Notes under the pieces: model-generated | What the model was told of the DNA's origin: nothing | What the model saw: only the letters and a program-made list of their open reading frames with translations | Databases searched by the model: none | Source of the DNA: Erythrobacter sp. SDW2 | Lineage (GTDB): Bacteria; Pseudomonadota; Alphaproteobacteria; Sphingomonadales; Sphingomonadaceae | DNA: 64,000 nt | Assembly (NCBI RefSeq): GCF_021431965.1 | Contig: NZ_CP090370.1 | Coordinates: forward strand, 992,001-1,056,000 | Reading direction: 5' to 3' | Shown here: in pieces, positions 1 to 8,289 of the stretch | Numbering within the stretch: position 1 is the stretch's first letter | Layout of the letters: every line of letters begins with the position of its first letter | Made by a program: the position numbers and the translations under genes

Positions 1-157
1 GCGGACGAACTCTGCGCACTGGACCAGCCCCTCGATGCCGGTAAACTTGGAGTCGATCTCCTGCGCGTCGCCGGCCCGCCTCCGATCGCTTTGCCGGGAG
101 TTCGGACGCAGGCATCCACTCGCCGCTGTCGTCATATACGTAGTCGTCGCCACTCAC
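1..157 (-). pseudogene. Probable internally deleted phnA-like remnant (runs off left edge)
   Basis: Reading leftward from a GTG at 157, one frame gives a start resembling PhnA-family (alkylphosphonate utilisation) proteins of Sphingomonadales (GDDYVYDDSGEWMPASEL). A second frame near the window edge gives what looks like the family's C-terminal end (EIDSKFTGIEGLVQCAEFVR). The family's middle part is missing and the two pieces are in different frames, so I read it as a decayed copy with an internal deletion. No convincing ribosome-binding site precedes the GTG. The family match is from memory of its N- and C-terminal motifs. Positions 158-351 hold nothing else I recognise. Confidence 0.4.
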
Positions 158-351
158 CGGTGGTGCTTTCGGTGGGATCGCAATGGTTTGCGCGCACTTT
201 CGGCATGGCGGAGGCCGACACCATTCTCGAACCGCGACACCCCACCAACGTTCCGCCGCTAGCCAATCTCTCATTGCCGAAATCGCTGGCAATTCCCGCC
301 ATGCTTCCCACATCGAAGATACAACATCACGACCGAGAGGAGCTTTTCCCA

Positions 352-696
352 ATGCAGATACAGTTCAACTCCGATAGCAGCGTCATGGGCACGCAGAACG
401 TCGCCTCGCGGATCGAGCAGAAGGTTCGTGAGAAGCTGGCGCGGTTCGAGGAGCGGCTGACGCGGCTGGAGATCCACGTCCATGACGAGAACGCGCACAA
501 GCACGGGCATGACGACAAGGCCTGCACCATCGAGGCGCGCCCGCGCGGTGGCAGGCCGATCGGAGTGACCGAGAACGCCTCCACCGTTGACGATGCCGCG
601 CGCAAAGCGGCGACGACCCTGGCCCAGCGGCTCGAACGCTTCTTCGGCAGGAACGAACGCCACGGCCACGATCCGCGACCCGACAAGGCGCTGTGA
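352..696 (+). CDS. HPF/RaiA-family ribosome-associated hibernation protein
   Basis: A 114-residue protein with the beta-alpha-beta-beta-beta-alpha layout of the S30AE/HPF family, which binds the 30S subunit near the decoding site and stabilises inactive ribosomes under stress. It carries a basic helical stretch (IEQKVREKLARFEERLTRLE) and a second helix (DDAARKAATTLAQRLERFF) ending in a charged tail. It lacks the long C-terminal dimerisation domain of long HPF, so it is of the short type. The ATG at 352 is chosen because GAGAGGAG lies at 335-342; a longer reading frame upstream has no ribosome-binding site. It stands alone, convergent with the next gene. Confidence 0.8.
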   Translation: MQIQFNSDSSVMGTQNVASRIEQKVREKLARFEERLTRLEIHVHDENAHKHGHDDKACTIEARPRGGRPIGVTENASTVDDAARKAATTLAQRLERFFGRNERHGHDPRPDKAL

Positions 697-746
697 CTTC
701 AGCCTTTCCCGCTACTGGGGTTGACATCGCCCAGCCCCGGCAATGA

Positions 747-1844
747 CTACTCCACCACCATCAGTTCGACCCGGCGTGCCTGTTCGGGCGTCACTGCGGT
801 GGTGGTCGTGTTATCCGGCCTGACGAGATCGGTCCGGCCTTCATCAACACCCAGAGCCACCAGCGCGGCCTGTACCGCCTGGGCGCGGTTCTTGGATAAC
901 TCGGCATTGGCGGTGGCATCGCCCGACGGGTCGTTGAATCCGGAAATGGCGACCTTGGCGTCGGGATTGGCCTTGAGGTACTCCAGCACCGGCGCGGCAG
1001 CGGCGGCGAACTCAGGCGAGACTTCGGTCTTCCCGCTCTCGAAATAGGTCGTGACCATCGGCGTACCATCGCGCTCGCCCGCGACGACACCGGCACCATC
1101 GGGGACCGCGGGCTCTGCAGTGTCGGCCGGAGCAGCCGCGGGCGCAAGCGCAGCGACTGGAGCTGTGGGCGGTGCGGCCTCTTCGGCAGGGCGGCTGATC
1201 CAGTAGGCCAGCAACGCAGCCACGGCGATCCCGCCGACCACGACTGCAAGCGCCAGGCACCCCATCCCGACAATGCCGTCATCCTGGTACCCACCGCGCC
1301 GCTCCCCGCCTGAAGCGGCAGGCGACGGCTTGGATGCGAGCTTGGCCTGGGCTACAGGAGCTGCAGTAGGTTCAGGCGCTAAAGGGACGGCGTTTGGCAC
1401 CGGATCGGGCACCGGCGCAACGGGTGGCTCGGGCGCTGCGGCAGCGATGGGCATCGACGCGAGCGACGCAGATCCCCCGACTGGAGCCGCTGCTGCGCTG
1501 CCACCGATGCGCCCGGTTTTCGTGCCCCCGAACAGGTCGAGCATGTCGAAGTGTTCAGCCAGCAGGTAGTACACGGTGACCCGGTTCTTGGAGGAATCGC
1601 CCTTCATCCGCTCTCCAACGCCCGCAATAGCGCTGTCGAGCGTGGCATCGTCATCGGTCAGCGCCAGCTTCTTGCGGAGGAAGTTGTCGCGGACCCGCGC
1701 CGTCTCCTTGGGATCAGCAAACGAAACCAGCGAAGTGTCGCGCTTCCTCAGCGCGATGCCGCAATAGTTGACGATCTTCTTGACCACGACCTCATCGGCA
1801 TCGGCGACGTAGGTGCGGACATGTGCCAGCCAGTCTTGATCCAT
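747..1844 (-). CDS. DUF2853 domain fused to a membrane-anchored OmpA-like domain
   Basis: 365 residues. The N-terminal ~100 residues match the DUF2853 family (DQDWLAHVRTYVADADE; ALRKRDTSLVSFADPKE). An Ala/Pro/Val-rich linker follows, then one membrane segment (GMGCLALAVVVGGIAVAALL, about residue 200-220). The C-terminal ~110 residues are an OmpA-like peptidoglycan-binding domain (TTYFESGKTEVSPEFAAAAA; LSKNRAQAVQAALVALGV). The layout implies a cytoplasmic DUF2853 domain and a periplasmic OmpA domain. The ATG at 1844 is preferred over one 24 bases upstream because GGGAG sits about seven bases before it. The role of DUF2853 is unknown; the fusion suggests envelope sensing or anchoring. Confidence 0.75.
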   Translation of the reverse strand: MDQDWLAHVRTYVADADEVVVKKIVNYCGIALRKRDTSLVSFADPKETARVRDNFLRKKLALTDDDATLDSAIAGVGERMKGDSSKNRVTVYYLLAEHFDMLDLFGGTKTGRIGGSAAAAPVGGSASLASMPIAAAAPEPPVAPVPDPVPNAVPLAPEPTAAPVAQAKLASKPSPAASGGERRGGYQDDGIVGMGCLALAVVVGGIAVAALLAYWISRPAEEAAPPTAPVAALAPAAAPADTAEPAVPDGAGVVAGERDGTPMVTTYFESGKTEVSPEFAAAAAPVLEYLKANPDAKVAISGFNDPSGDATANAELSKNRAQAVQAALVALGVDEGRTDLVRPDNTTTTAVTPEQARRVELMVVE

Positions 1845-2075
1845 GACGTACTCCCGCAGGCCGCCCAAGCGGCAGCATCGGTCAGCCCGTCTGATATGCT
1901 TCGTATTCCCTCGATGGACTCGGGCCGAGCGGAGTAAGTCTATCCCATTGCTTGGTAATGGCCAACCATCGCCTTCGGCGAACCGCGAGAGTTAACGTCC
2001 CGGTTACCCCGCCATCCTAGAAACGCGATTTCCGAGAGCGCGGGATCCGTGACCGGACCGGGGGAAACACGCCGC

Positions 2076-2987
2076 ATGACGCTCCATCCGCTGCAACACG
2101 CTTTCGCACCGCTGGAGGGAGAGACTGCCTGGCTTGAAGGTCTGCGCCATCTTGCGGAGCGTGGTGACTTCGCCGCCATCGAAGCACAACTGGTCGAAGC
2201 GCTTGCCGCGCTCGACAGCGACCTGGCGCGGCAGTGTCTGGACCTCGCTGCCAGCAAGGTTCGCCTGTCGGGCTGGCAAGCGATGGTGGAAGCGATCGAG
2301 GAGTGGGAGGGCGACGCGGTTGCCGGCGTGGCTATCGGTCTCCTCAACGATCCCGATGTGGCCTTCGACAAGGAAGGACAGCACCGGCCCGAACTGACCT
2401 ATGGCGTCTATTGCGATGGCGAATTCGCCTGGTCGCAGGCCAGCAATGCGGACTTGCTGGCGGCGACAGCGAGCGGTGCGCCGGAATGGGCCGGGTCCGA
2501 GGAGGACATCGAGCTCTTCCTCGCGGTCGACGGGCTCGAATGGCTCAACACGGCCCTGCTTCGCCACAAGCATCGCCACTTCTTTCGCGATGGCCACCCG
2601 CATGTGGCACCGCGCGGCTATGTCGAGTTCGTGCTCGCCAGCTGGTTTCGTGCGCTGCGTTTCCACCAGGCAGTAGCTGAAGAGCAGGCGCGGCAGCCGC
2701 TGCCGGGTGGGGCGCGGGTGCTGTCGGGTCTGATCGACATGCGACCCGATGTGGCAATGGTCCATGGAGCGGCGCCGCTGGCCCGGCCGGCGGGCGAAGA
2801 AGCCCACGTCGAAACCGCATCGCTGTTGTCGCTCCCGAGCCAACTGCGCGGGGCCATTCTGGAAGAAGAACCCGACGTGCCAAACATTCGCCAAAAGGTT
2901 GCCCGCAACGCGCCGCCTGTCGCAGTGGAGGAGCAGCCTCAACGCCCCGGCTTCTTCGCCCGGCTGTTCCGGCGCAAGGCAGCCTGA
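2076..2987 (+). CDS. Hypothetical protein, 303 residues
   Basis: A soluble-looking acidic protein with no signal peptide or membrane segment and a basic C-terminal tail (FFARLFRRKAA). I do not recognise a family. It contains a conserved-looking central block (LTYGVYCDGEFAWSQASNA) and a His-rich stretch (LLRHKHRHFFRDGHPHVAPR). The ATG at 2076 is preferred over a GTG at 2049 because a GGGG tract lies about ten bases upstream of it. The next gene, the TPR-sulfotransferase, starts 58 bases downstream on the same strand, so the two may be co-transcribed. Its third-position GC bias matches its neighbours. Confidence 0.65.
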   Translation: MTLHPLQHAFAPLEGETAWLEGLRHLAERGDFAAIEAQLVEALAALDSDLARQCLDLAASKVRLSGWQAMVEAIEEWEGDAVAGVAIGLLNDPDVAFDKEGQHRPELTYGVYCDGEFAWSQASNADLLAATASGAPEWAGSEEDIELFLAVDGLEWLNTALLRHKHRHFFRDGHPHVAPRGYVEFVLASWFRALRFHQAVAEEQARQPLPGGARVLSGLIDMRPDVAMVHGAAPLARPAGEEAHVETASLLSLPSQLRGAILEEEPDVPNIRQKVARNAPPVAVEEQPQRPGFFARLFRRKAA

Positions 2988-3045
2988 CCGGGGTACTCTG
3001 CCGCACCGTTGACTCGCAAGCGAACGCTCCGCACAGCGGCGCGCA

Positions 3046-4803
3046 ATGAGCATTCTTGTTGACCAGGCCGAAGCCGCGATGCGGCAGGGGCGCTTTGCCG
3101 AGGCGCGAGGCGCGCTGGAGCAGGCACTGGCCAGCGAGCTGACTGTGCAGCAGGCAAGCGAGGCTCGGTCGATGCTTGGCCTCGCAATGGTAGCGCTTGG
3201 GCAGGCGAGTGAAGCGCTGCCGCATTTGCGCGCCGCGGTGGCGGCAGAGCCGGGCGAGGCGATGTTCCGCTACAATCTGGGCCGTGGCCTGACGGCAGCG
3301 GGGGACCATGCGGGGGCACTGGCAGAACATGCCGAGGCGGTGCGGCTCGCGCCTGACATGGCCGCGTTGGAGATCGCGCTGGCACAGGCGCAACTCACCG
3401 CCGGAAAGCCGGGCGAAGCGCGCATCTTGCTGGAGAAGTACGCCGCCAATCCGCAGTCCCCGGCTGTGCTCACACGGTTGCTGGTGCAGGCACGGGCTGG
3501 CACAGGCGATACCCATGCCGCGCTGGATGCGGCAAGGCTATTGGTGCCCGATGACGTTGTGAGTGCGGATGCCCAAGCCCGTGCCGATGTAATGACAGCA
3601 GCCAGCCTCGCGCACGCTGCTATGGCCTATGGCGAGGCAGTCAGCTTGCTGCAGGACCTGGTAAGACGCGATCCCGCCGATGCCGATGTGGCGACGATGC
3701 TGGCGCAGCTGCTGCTGTGGACCAAGGGACCGGAGGACGCGCGCGAACTCCTGGTGAAGGCGCGCAAGGCGGGCGCGACATCTCCGCGCTTGCTGGTAGA
3801 GCTCCTGACCCATGGCGAGCCTGTCCATGCCGAAGCCGAAGCCATGGCGGATCGCGGCGACATTCCGGCAACCGAGCGTGCCGACCTGCTGCTGGCACTG
3901 GCGCAAGCGGCCGATCGGTCTGGCAATGCGGCAAGGGCCTGGGACCTGGCAGCACAGGGTAAGGCCCTTGTCCCGCGAGAGGCCCGACGCGATTGGAGGG
4001 CCACGCTCGAGCGGCAGATGGCGATCTATCGGGGGAGCAGCCCTGCCAGTATCAACCATGCGCCGCCGCAACATCTCTACCTGCTCGGCACCCCCCGTTC
4101 GGGACAGTCGCTGGTGCAGTCGATCCTCGCTGCCGAACCAGGCGTTGCCTCGGCGGGCGAACGCGGTGCGCTGCTGCAACACCTGCTGTTTCGCGATGCG
4201 GAGATCGCCGCCATGGACAAGCTTCGGCGCCATGGCCTGTTAAACGATCTCGCCGTGGCGGATCGTCGCGGGATCGAGCGGCTGGTGGGCACACCGCAAT
4301 GGGTGGTCGACAAGTCACCGCTGCATTTCGCGATCGCGGGCAACATCGCGCGGGTCCATCCCGGCGCGCGCTTTGCAGCTGTGCTGCGCGATCCGGCCGA
4401 TGTCGCGGTCTCGATCTGGCTGCGGCGTTTCCCGCCCGTCTACGATTACGCCAATGATTTCGGCGCGATCCTCGAGCATCTCGATATCGCACTCGATGCC
4501 ATTGCGGCGTGGCGATCAGAAGGTCTGGCGATCAGGTTCGTCGACTTTGCCGAATTGGTCGCCGATCCGGCGGGTCAGGGCGCAGAGCTGTTCGGCTGGT
4601 TGGGACTCGACTGGCAGGATATGTATCTCGATCCGGCCAACCGGACGGAACCCGTGCCGACCTATAGCGCGGCGCAAGTGCGCCAGGCCATCGGGCAAGG
4701 CGGTTCGCGGGGGGCAGGCCCGTATGCATCGCAGATCGCGCCCTATGCCGACAAGATCGACGCGCTTCGCACGAAGCAGCAAAGGCTGCTCGCTTCCGGC
4801 TAG
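3046..4803 (+). CDS. TPR-repeat sulfotransferase-family protein
   Basis: 585 residues. About the first 330 are helical TPR-like repeats (AAMRQGRFAEARGALEQALA; LGQASEALPHLRAAVAAEPG). The C-terminal ~240 form a sulfotransferase domain with a 5'-phosphosulfate-binding loop (LYLLGTPRSGQSLVQSIL, about residue 344) and a 3'-phosphate-binding segment (FAAVLRDPADVAVSIWLRRF, about residue 443). Such TPR-sulfotransferases are expected to transfer sulfate from PAPS to an unidentified acceptor, with the repeats supplying acceptor binding. No signal peptide, so it is cytoplasmic. The substrate cannot be told from the sequence or its neighbours. Confidence 0.8.
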   Translation: MSILVDQAEAAMRQGRFAEARGALEQALASELTVQQASEARSMLGLAMVALGQASEALPHLRAAVAAEPGEAMFRYNLGRGLTAAGDHAGALAEHAEAVRLAPDMAALEIALAQAQLTAGKPGEARILLEKYAANPQSPAVLTRLLVQARAGTGDTHAALDAARLLVPDDVVSADAQARADVMTAASLAHAAMAYGEAVSLLQDLVRRDPADADVATMLAQLLLWTKGPEDARELLVKARKAGATSPRLLVELLTHGEPVHAEAEAMADRGDIPATERADLLLALAQAADRSGNAARAWDLAAQGKALVPREARRDWRATLERQMAIYRGSSPASINHAPPQHLYLLGTPRSGQSLVQSILAAEPGVASAGERGALLQHLLFRDAEIAAMDKLRRHGLLNDLAVADRRGIERLVGTPQWVVDKSPLHFAIAGNIARVHPGARFAAVLRDPADVAVSIWLRRFPPVYDYANDFGAILEHLDIALDAIAAWRSEGLAIRFVDFAELVADPAGQGAELFGWLGLDWQDMYLDPANRTEPVPTYSAAQVRQAIGQGGSRGAGPYASQIAPYADKIDALRTKQQRLLASG

Positions 4804-4887
4804 CGGCCATTCGGTTGTAGACAGCAACCGGTATCGGTGGAATCCTGTCCCGCGACATCGATCCATCAATGCGGAGGGAGGGGCTGC

Positions 4888-5331
4888 ATGGGCGAGACTA
4901 AACCCAGGTATCGTGTCGAATTCGTCGAACGCACCGGCATGCGGCGGCTGGAGGAGCGGCGGGGCTATGCCAGGCTGCTGATGCCGCTGGCGGGCAATGA
5001 GAACCACGTCGATGTGATGTATCTTGGCGCCTACACCGTGCTGGCGGAAGCGGTGGCGGCGGTCCCAGGCATCTCGGTGCTCGACACCGCGCGCTTCTTT
5101 CCGATCATCAAGGATATCTCTGTCGACTTCCACAAGTCGGCGGCGAGCGATGTGACTGCGGAGTATGGTCTCAGCGACGAGCATATCGAAGAACTGCTGG
5201 CCGATCTCGAGCGCAAGGGCAGCGCCGGATACGTCGCCGAGTTCCCGATGCACGATGCGGATGGCACCCATGTTGCGACCGGGCGCGTGACGGTAAAACT
5301 GCTCAGCCACGGCTGGAAGCGGCCCACCTAG
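4888..5331 (+). CDS. Hotdog-fold thioesterase-like protein (DUF4442/PaaI type)
   Basis: 147 residues with the pattern of a single hotdog domain: an N-terminal strand, a long central helix (LGAYTVLAEAVAAVPGISVL), strands with KDISVDFHKSAASDVTAEYG, and a C-terminal strand ending near KLLSHGW. Proteins of this group are acyl-CoA thioesterase relatives, but no catalytic assignment can be made here. The ATG at 4888 is chosen because GGAGGGAGGGG lies immediately upstream. A longer frame from 4837 lacks such a site. It stands alone between the sulfotransferase and a convergent small gene. Confidence 0.65.
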   Translation: MGETKPRYRVEFVERTGMRRLEERRGYARLLMPLAGNENHVDVMYLGAYTVLAEAVAAVPGISVLDTARFFPIIKDISVDFHKSAASDVTAEYGLSDEHIEELLADLERKGSAGYVAEFPMHDADGTHVATGRVTVKLLSHGWKRPT

Positions 5332-5342
5332 GCCGCGTCGCT

Positions 5343-5900
5343 CTATTGCGGCTTTGCGAGCAGGGCCCGCGGCGAGCTCCTCCGTTCCGCATCCGGCTCC
5401 GGCTCGACCGTGGCGACTGTCGTCTCGGTTCCTCGCGAGACAGTCACGGTCGTCAACTCGGGCCGTGGGGAAAGCAGCGGCTCGTCGAGCGAAGGCGAAT
5501 CGGCATATACTGCTGCCTCGACGGCAGGCGCGGGCTGGGCCTCAAGCACCGCTTCCTCCCGCTGCGCAAAAACCGGCTCCGGGAAATCGGGGTACCGGTT
5601 GGCGTAGAGGCCCCGGGCGGACAGTTCATATACTTCGTACCGACCGCTCGGCGTCTCGATCGGATAATGATCCGGCAGTGGTGGCTGGACTTCGGCCGAT
5701 CCAGCGACATCGCTGATCGGTTGCGGTTGCGGTTGCGGTTGCGGTTGCGGCAATTCGAAATCGTAGGCGGTGCGATACTGCATGGCTGAAGAGCCAACGG
5801 CAGTGCCCGTCAAGGCTCCGGAAATGCACGCCGCGATCCCGGCGATTGTCAGCACGGTCATCACGTCCCTTCGTCTATTCGCGGGTTCAAGGCTGCGCAT
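5343..5900 (-). CDS. Hypothetical membrane-anchored protein with a Gln-Pro repeat
   Basis: 185 residues beginning MRSLEPANRRRDVMTVL. A hydrophobic segment at about residues 14-35 (TIAGIAACISGALTGTAVGS) suggests a signal anchor. A (QP)5 tract follows, then a Pro/Glu-rich low-complexity region of the kind found in periplasmic linkers. No family is recognised. The ATG at 5900 is chosen because the protein-like composition begins there; the frame stays open upstream to 6323 across the end of the neighbouring GFA gene, which is not credible. The QP run is encoded by a perfect hexanucleotide repeat annotated separately. Confidence 0.55.
   Translation of the reverse strand: MRSLEPANRRRDVMTVLTIAGIAACISGALTGTAVGSSAMQYRTAYDFELPQPQPQPQPQPISDVAGSAEVQPPLPDHYPIETPSGRYEVYELSARGLYANRYPDFPEPVFAQREEAVLEAQPAPAVEAAVYADSPSLDEPLLSPRPELTTVTVSRGTETTVATVEPEPDAERRSSPRALLAKPQ
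5719..5750. repeat. Hexanucleotide tandem repeat (GGTTGC)5
   Basis: Five perfect copies of GGTTGC plus two bases lie inside the gene at 5343-5900 and encode alternating Gln and Pro. Because the unit is six bases, copy-number change would lengthen or shorten the QP linker without shifting the frame. Confidence 0.9.
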
Positions 5901-6085
5901 GCGATACTCTCCGACTTTTGCGCCAGACGTCCCGTTATCAACCGATCGGGCGGGGTGTATGTTCCCGGCACATCTGGGGCAGAGACGGCGGGCGCAGGAG
6001 GAGAAGCGGCAGCCATTATTCGCGCGACTTCCGTCAGCCTCCGGACGCCGGATGCAGGCGGCGAGGGTCGGCCAGCCCGGCAGGC

Positions 6086-6523
6086 CTAGTCGAAACTGAA
6101 GCCCTCGGCTTCCGCCTCGGCGATCACTTCCGCCCCGGTCTTGGCCGGCGCACGGTCGGCAAAGCTGTAGTAGCCGGGTTTCTCGTCGATGAAGATCTGT
6201 TCGCGCATGGCGTACTCCTCGGGCAGATCGAACAGTCCGGCGAGGAAGCAGATGTGGTTGCCCGGCTTGAAGTGGTACCACAGCCCGCTGCCGCAACGGT
6301 TGCAGAAGGCCCGTTCCGCCCATCCCGAGGAGACGTAGCGGGTGATGTGCTCCTCACCGGTCAGAGTCATCGCCTCTGGCTTGATTCCGCGCAGCGTTAG
6401 CAAGGGTGCCCCTGCCCACTGCTGGCACATCTTGCAGTGGCAGGCATCGATACCGGGGCGCTCCTGCTGGAAGGCCAGGCGCACTGCACCGCACAGGCAT
6501 TGGCCCTGTAAGTGGTCGGACAT
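6086..6523 (-). CDS. GFA/CENP-V-domain protein
   Basis: 145 residues with the zinc-binding cysteine pattern of the GFA (glutathione-dependent formaldehyde-activating-like) superfamily: GQCLCGAVRL near the start, CHCKMCQQWAGAP at about residue 29, and CNRCGSGLWY at about residue 74. Few members have a proven enzyme activity, so S-hydroxymethylglutathione synthase function should not be assumed. A second GFA protein lies at 7885-8289 on the opposite strand. The two share only the family motifs and are not a recent duplication. Confidence 0.8.
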   Translation of the reverse strand: MSDHLQGQCLCGAVRLAFQQERPGIDACHCKMCQQWAGAPLLTLRGIKPEAMTLTGEEHITRYVSSGWAERAFCNRCGSGLWYHFKPGNHICFLAGLFDLPEEYAMREQIFIDEKPGYYSFADRAPAKTGAEVIAEAEAEGFSFD

Positions 6524-6614
6524 TGTAACGCTCCCTCCGCTAAATCAACGGGCGCTGGACGGTGCTGCGCCGCTCGGTCTAGGATAGCCGCAAGGGATAG
6601 AGGGGAAAACAGCA

Positions 6615-7529
6615 ATGGCGAGTTTGCAGGCGCGTCTGGTCAATCTCGCCTTGCCGCTGCTGGGTATCAAGGCGTTCTTTTCGCAGCCCGAGAAGATGGC
6701 AACCCGCCTCCGCAAGGCACGCAGCGAAAAGCCGCAGCGGCCCAAGGCAAAATGGCACGGCAAGTTCGACATCGTTGAGGAAAACACCCGCGGTTATCCG
6801 GTGGTGACGATCACACCCAAGGGCGGGGTCGCGCAGGGCAGGCCGCACCTGCTCTACCTTCACGGCGGGGGTTATGTGCTCGATGTGGCGGCGCTGCATT
6901 TCGAGACCGTTTGCCGCCTGTGCGAACGGCTCGGCGCATCTGCAACAGTGCCCGTTTATCCCCTCGCGCCCGAGCACAAGGCGCCCGAAGTGCTGGCGGC
7001 GATGCGCTCTCTTTATGGCGAAGTGGTTGCGCAGCACAGAGCGGCGAATGTCACCGTCATGGGCGACAGCGCGGGCGGCGGGATGGCGCTGGCACTAGCC
7101 CAGATGCTCAAGGCCGATGGCGGCGCAATGCCGGCCTCGTTGGTGCTGTGGTCACCCTGGCTCGATGCCACTGCGACGGCCGAAGGACAGGCCGCGATCG
7201 AGCGCCATGACCGGATGTTGGCCCAAACCGGGCTGCGTGCCTGCGCGGCGGCCTATGGCGGCGACCTGCCGCTCGACGATCCACGCCTCAGCCCGCTGTT
7301 CGGGCCATTGGAAGGCCTGCCGCCGATGGCGATTTTCTCCGGTACCAGCGATATCTTGCTGGTCGACGGGCAAAGGCTGGCTGGAAAGCTTGAGGCGATG
7401 GGCGTTACCGGCTTCGAGTATCACGAATATCCAGACATGTTCCATGTGTGGATGCTGCTGCCGGTGCCGGAAGGTAAGCAGGCGCTGGAGCAGACCGCGC
7501 AGTTCATCGAGCAGGCGAGGGCGGTATGA
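6615..7529 (+). CDS. Alpha/beta-hydrolase fold-3 esterase (HSL family)
   Basis: 304 residues. Hormone-sensitive-lipase family markers are clear: the oxyanion motif YLHGGGYVLD (about residue 80), the nucleophile elbow VMGDSAGGGMAL (about residue 150) and a downstream SGTSDILL and FHVW region that would supply Asp and His. It likely hydrolyses short acyl or aryl esters in the cytoplasm. It heads a compact four-gene run: its stop overlaps the next start (ATGA at 7526-7529), so it is translationally coupled to the small membrane protein. Confidence 0.85.
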   Translation: MASLQARLVNLALPLLGIKAFFSQPEKMATRLRKARSEKPQRPKAKWHGKFDIVEENTRGYPVVTITPKGGVAQGRPHLLYLHGGGYVLDVAALHFETVCRLCERLGASATVPVYPLAPEHKAPEVLAAMRSLYGEVVAQHRAANVTVMGDSAGGGMALALAQMLKADGGAMPASLVLWSPWLDATATAEGQAAIERHDRMLAQTGLRACAAAYGGDLPLDDPRLSPLFGPLEGLPPMAIFSGTSDILLVDGQRLAGKLEAMGVTGFEYHEYPDMFHVWMLLPVPEGKQALEQTAQFIEQARAV

Positions 7530-7888
7530 GCAGGAACTGGACCTATTTCTTCTGGGCGGCGGCGGCCTACAATCTCGTCATCGGAACCCTTGGTTTCATC
7601 GATCCCGCCGGGACCGCCGACAACAAGGCGATCGCGTTGCTCGTGTTCTCCTTCGGGATTGTCTACGCACTGGTCGCGCGGCAGCCACTGCGGCTCGCGC
7701 CGGTCCTGTGGGCCGGGGTCTTCGGCAAGCTTAGCATGGTGGCGCTGATGGGGCCGGTCGCGCTGGGCGAAGGGGCCGACGCCAGGTTGGCCCCCATCCT
7801 TGTCGGCGATTTCCTCTTCACTTGCGGTTTCCTTGCCTTCCTGCTGGGACCTGCCAAACGACATGCTGCAACGGGAGGGGCACGATGA
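7526..7888 (+). CDS. Small four-helix membrane protein
   Basis: 120 residues with about four hydrophobic segments (FFWAAAAYNLVIGTLGFI; ALLVFSFGIVYALVA; LWAGVFGKLSMVALMGPVAL; LVGDFLFTCGFLAFLLGP). No functional family is recognised. It overlaps the esterase upstream by four bases and the GFA gene downstream by four bases, so it belongs to the same operon. Confidence 0.75.
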   Translation: MSRNWTYFFWAAAAYNLVIGTLGFIDPAGTADNKAIALLVFSFGIVYALVARQPLRLAPVLWAGVFGKLSMVALMGPVALGEGADARLAPILVGDFLFTCGFLAFLLGPAKRHAATGGAR

Positions 7889-8289
7889 TCAGGATGACCG
7901 GCGGCTGCCTGTGCGGGCAGGTGCGTTATTCGGTGGACGGCGATGTGGCGATGCAGGTCAACTGCCACTGCAAGAATTGCCAGCGCCAGTCGGGCTCGGC
8001 CTTCTCGACGATCATCGGCGTGCCGCAGGATGCGCTGACAATCGAAGGCGAATACAAGACCTATGACGACGAGGGCGAAAGCGGCGAAGCGGTCTTGCGC
8101 GACTTCTGCCCCAACTGCGGCTCGCCGTTGTTCAGCCGAGTCGCCGTTGCGCCGGGGCTGATCTTCATCAAGGTCGGCACGCTGGATGACACCAGCGGTT
8201 TCACCCCCGCGATGCACCTATGGACCAAGAGCAAGCAGCATTGGGTCGACCTGGCTGGTCAATTGACTTTCGAAACCAATCCGGGATGA
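7885..8289 (+). CDS. GFA/CENP-V-domain protein
   Basis: 134 residues with the complete GFA cysteine set: GGCLCGQVRYSV, NCHCKNCQRQSGSAFST and FCPNCGSPLFSR, then a typical C-terminal segment (HLWTKSKQHWVDL). The ATG at 7885 overlaps the preceding TGA in an ATGA junction. Its own stop overlaps the next start in the same way, so four consecutive genes are coupled. The enzymatic substrate is unknown. Confidence 0.85.
   Translation: MIRMTGGCLCGQVRYSVDGDVAMQVNCHCKNCQRQSGSAFSTIIGVPQDALTIEGEYKTYDDEGESGEAVLRDFCPNCGSPLFSRVAVAPGLIFIKVGTLDDTSGFTPAMHLWTKSKQHWVDLAGQLTFETNPG

Noticed and set aside
5901-6323. Upstream extension of the 5343-5900 gene to 326 codons
   Set aside because: The extension overlaps the GFA gene on the same strand in another frame and is not protein-like; the signal anchor begins at 5900.
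6086-8289. Two GFA-domain genes as a recent tandem duplication
   Set aside because: They lie on opposite strands and share only the cysteine motifs; the rest of the proteins differs strongly.
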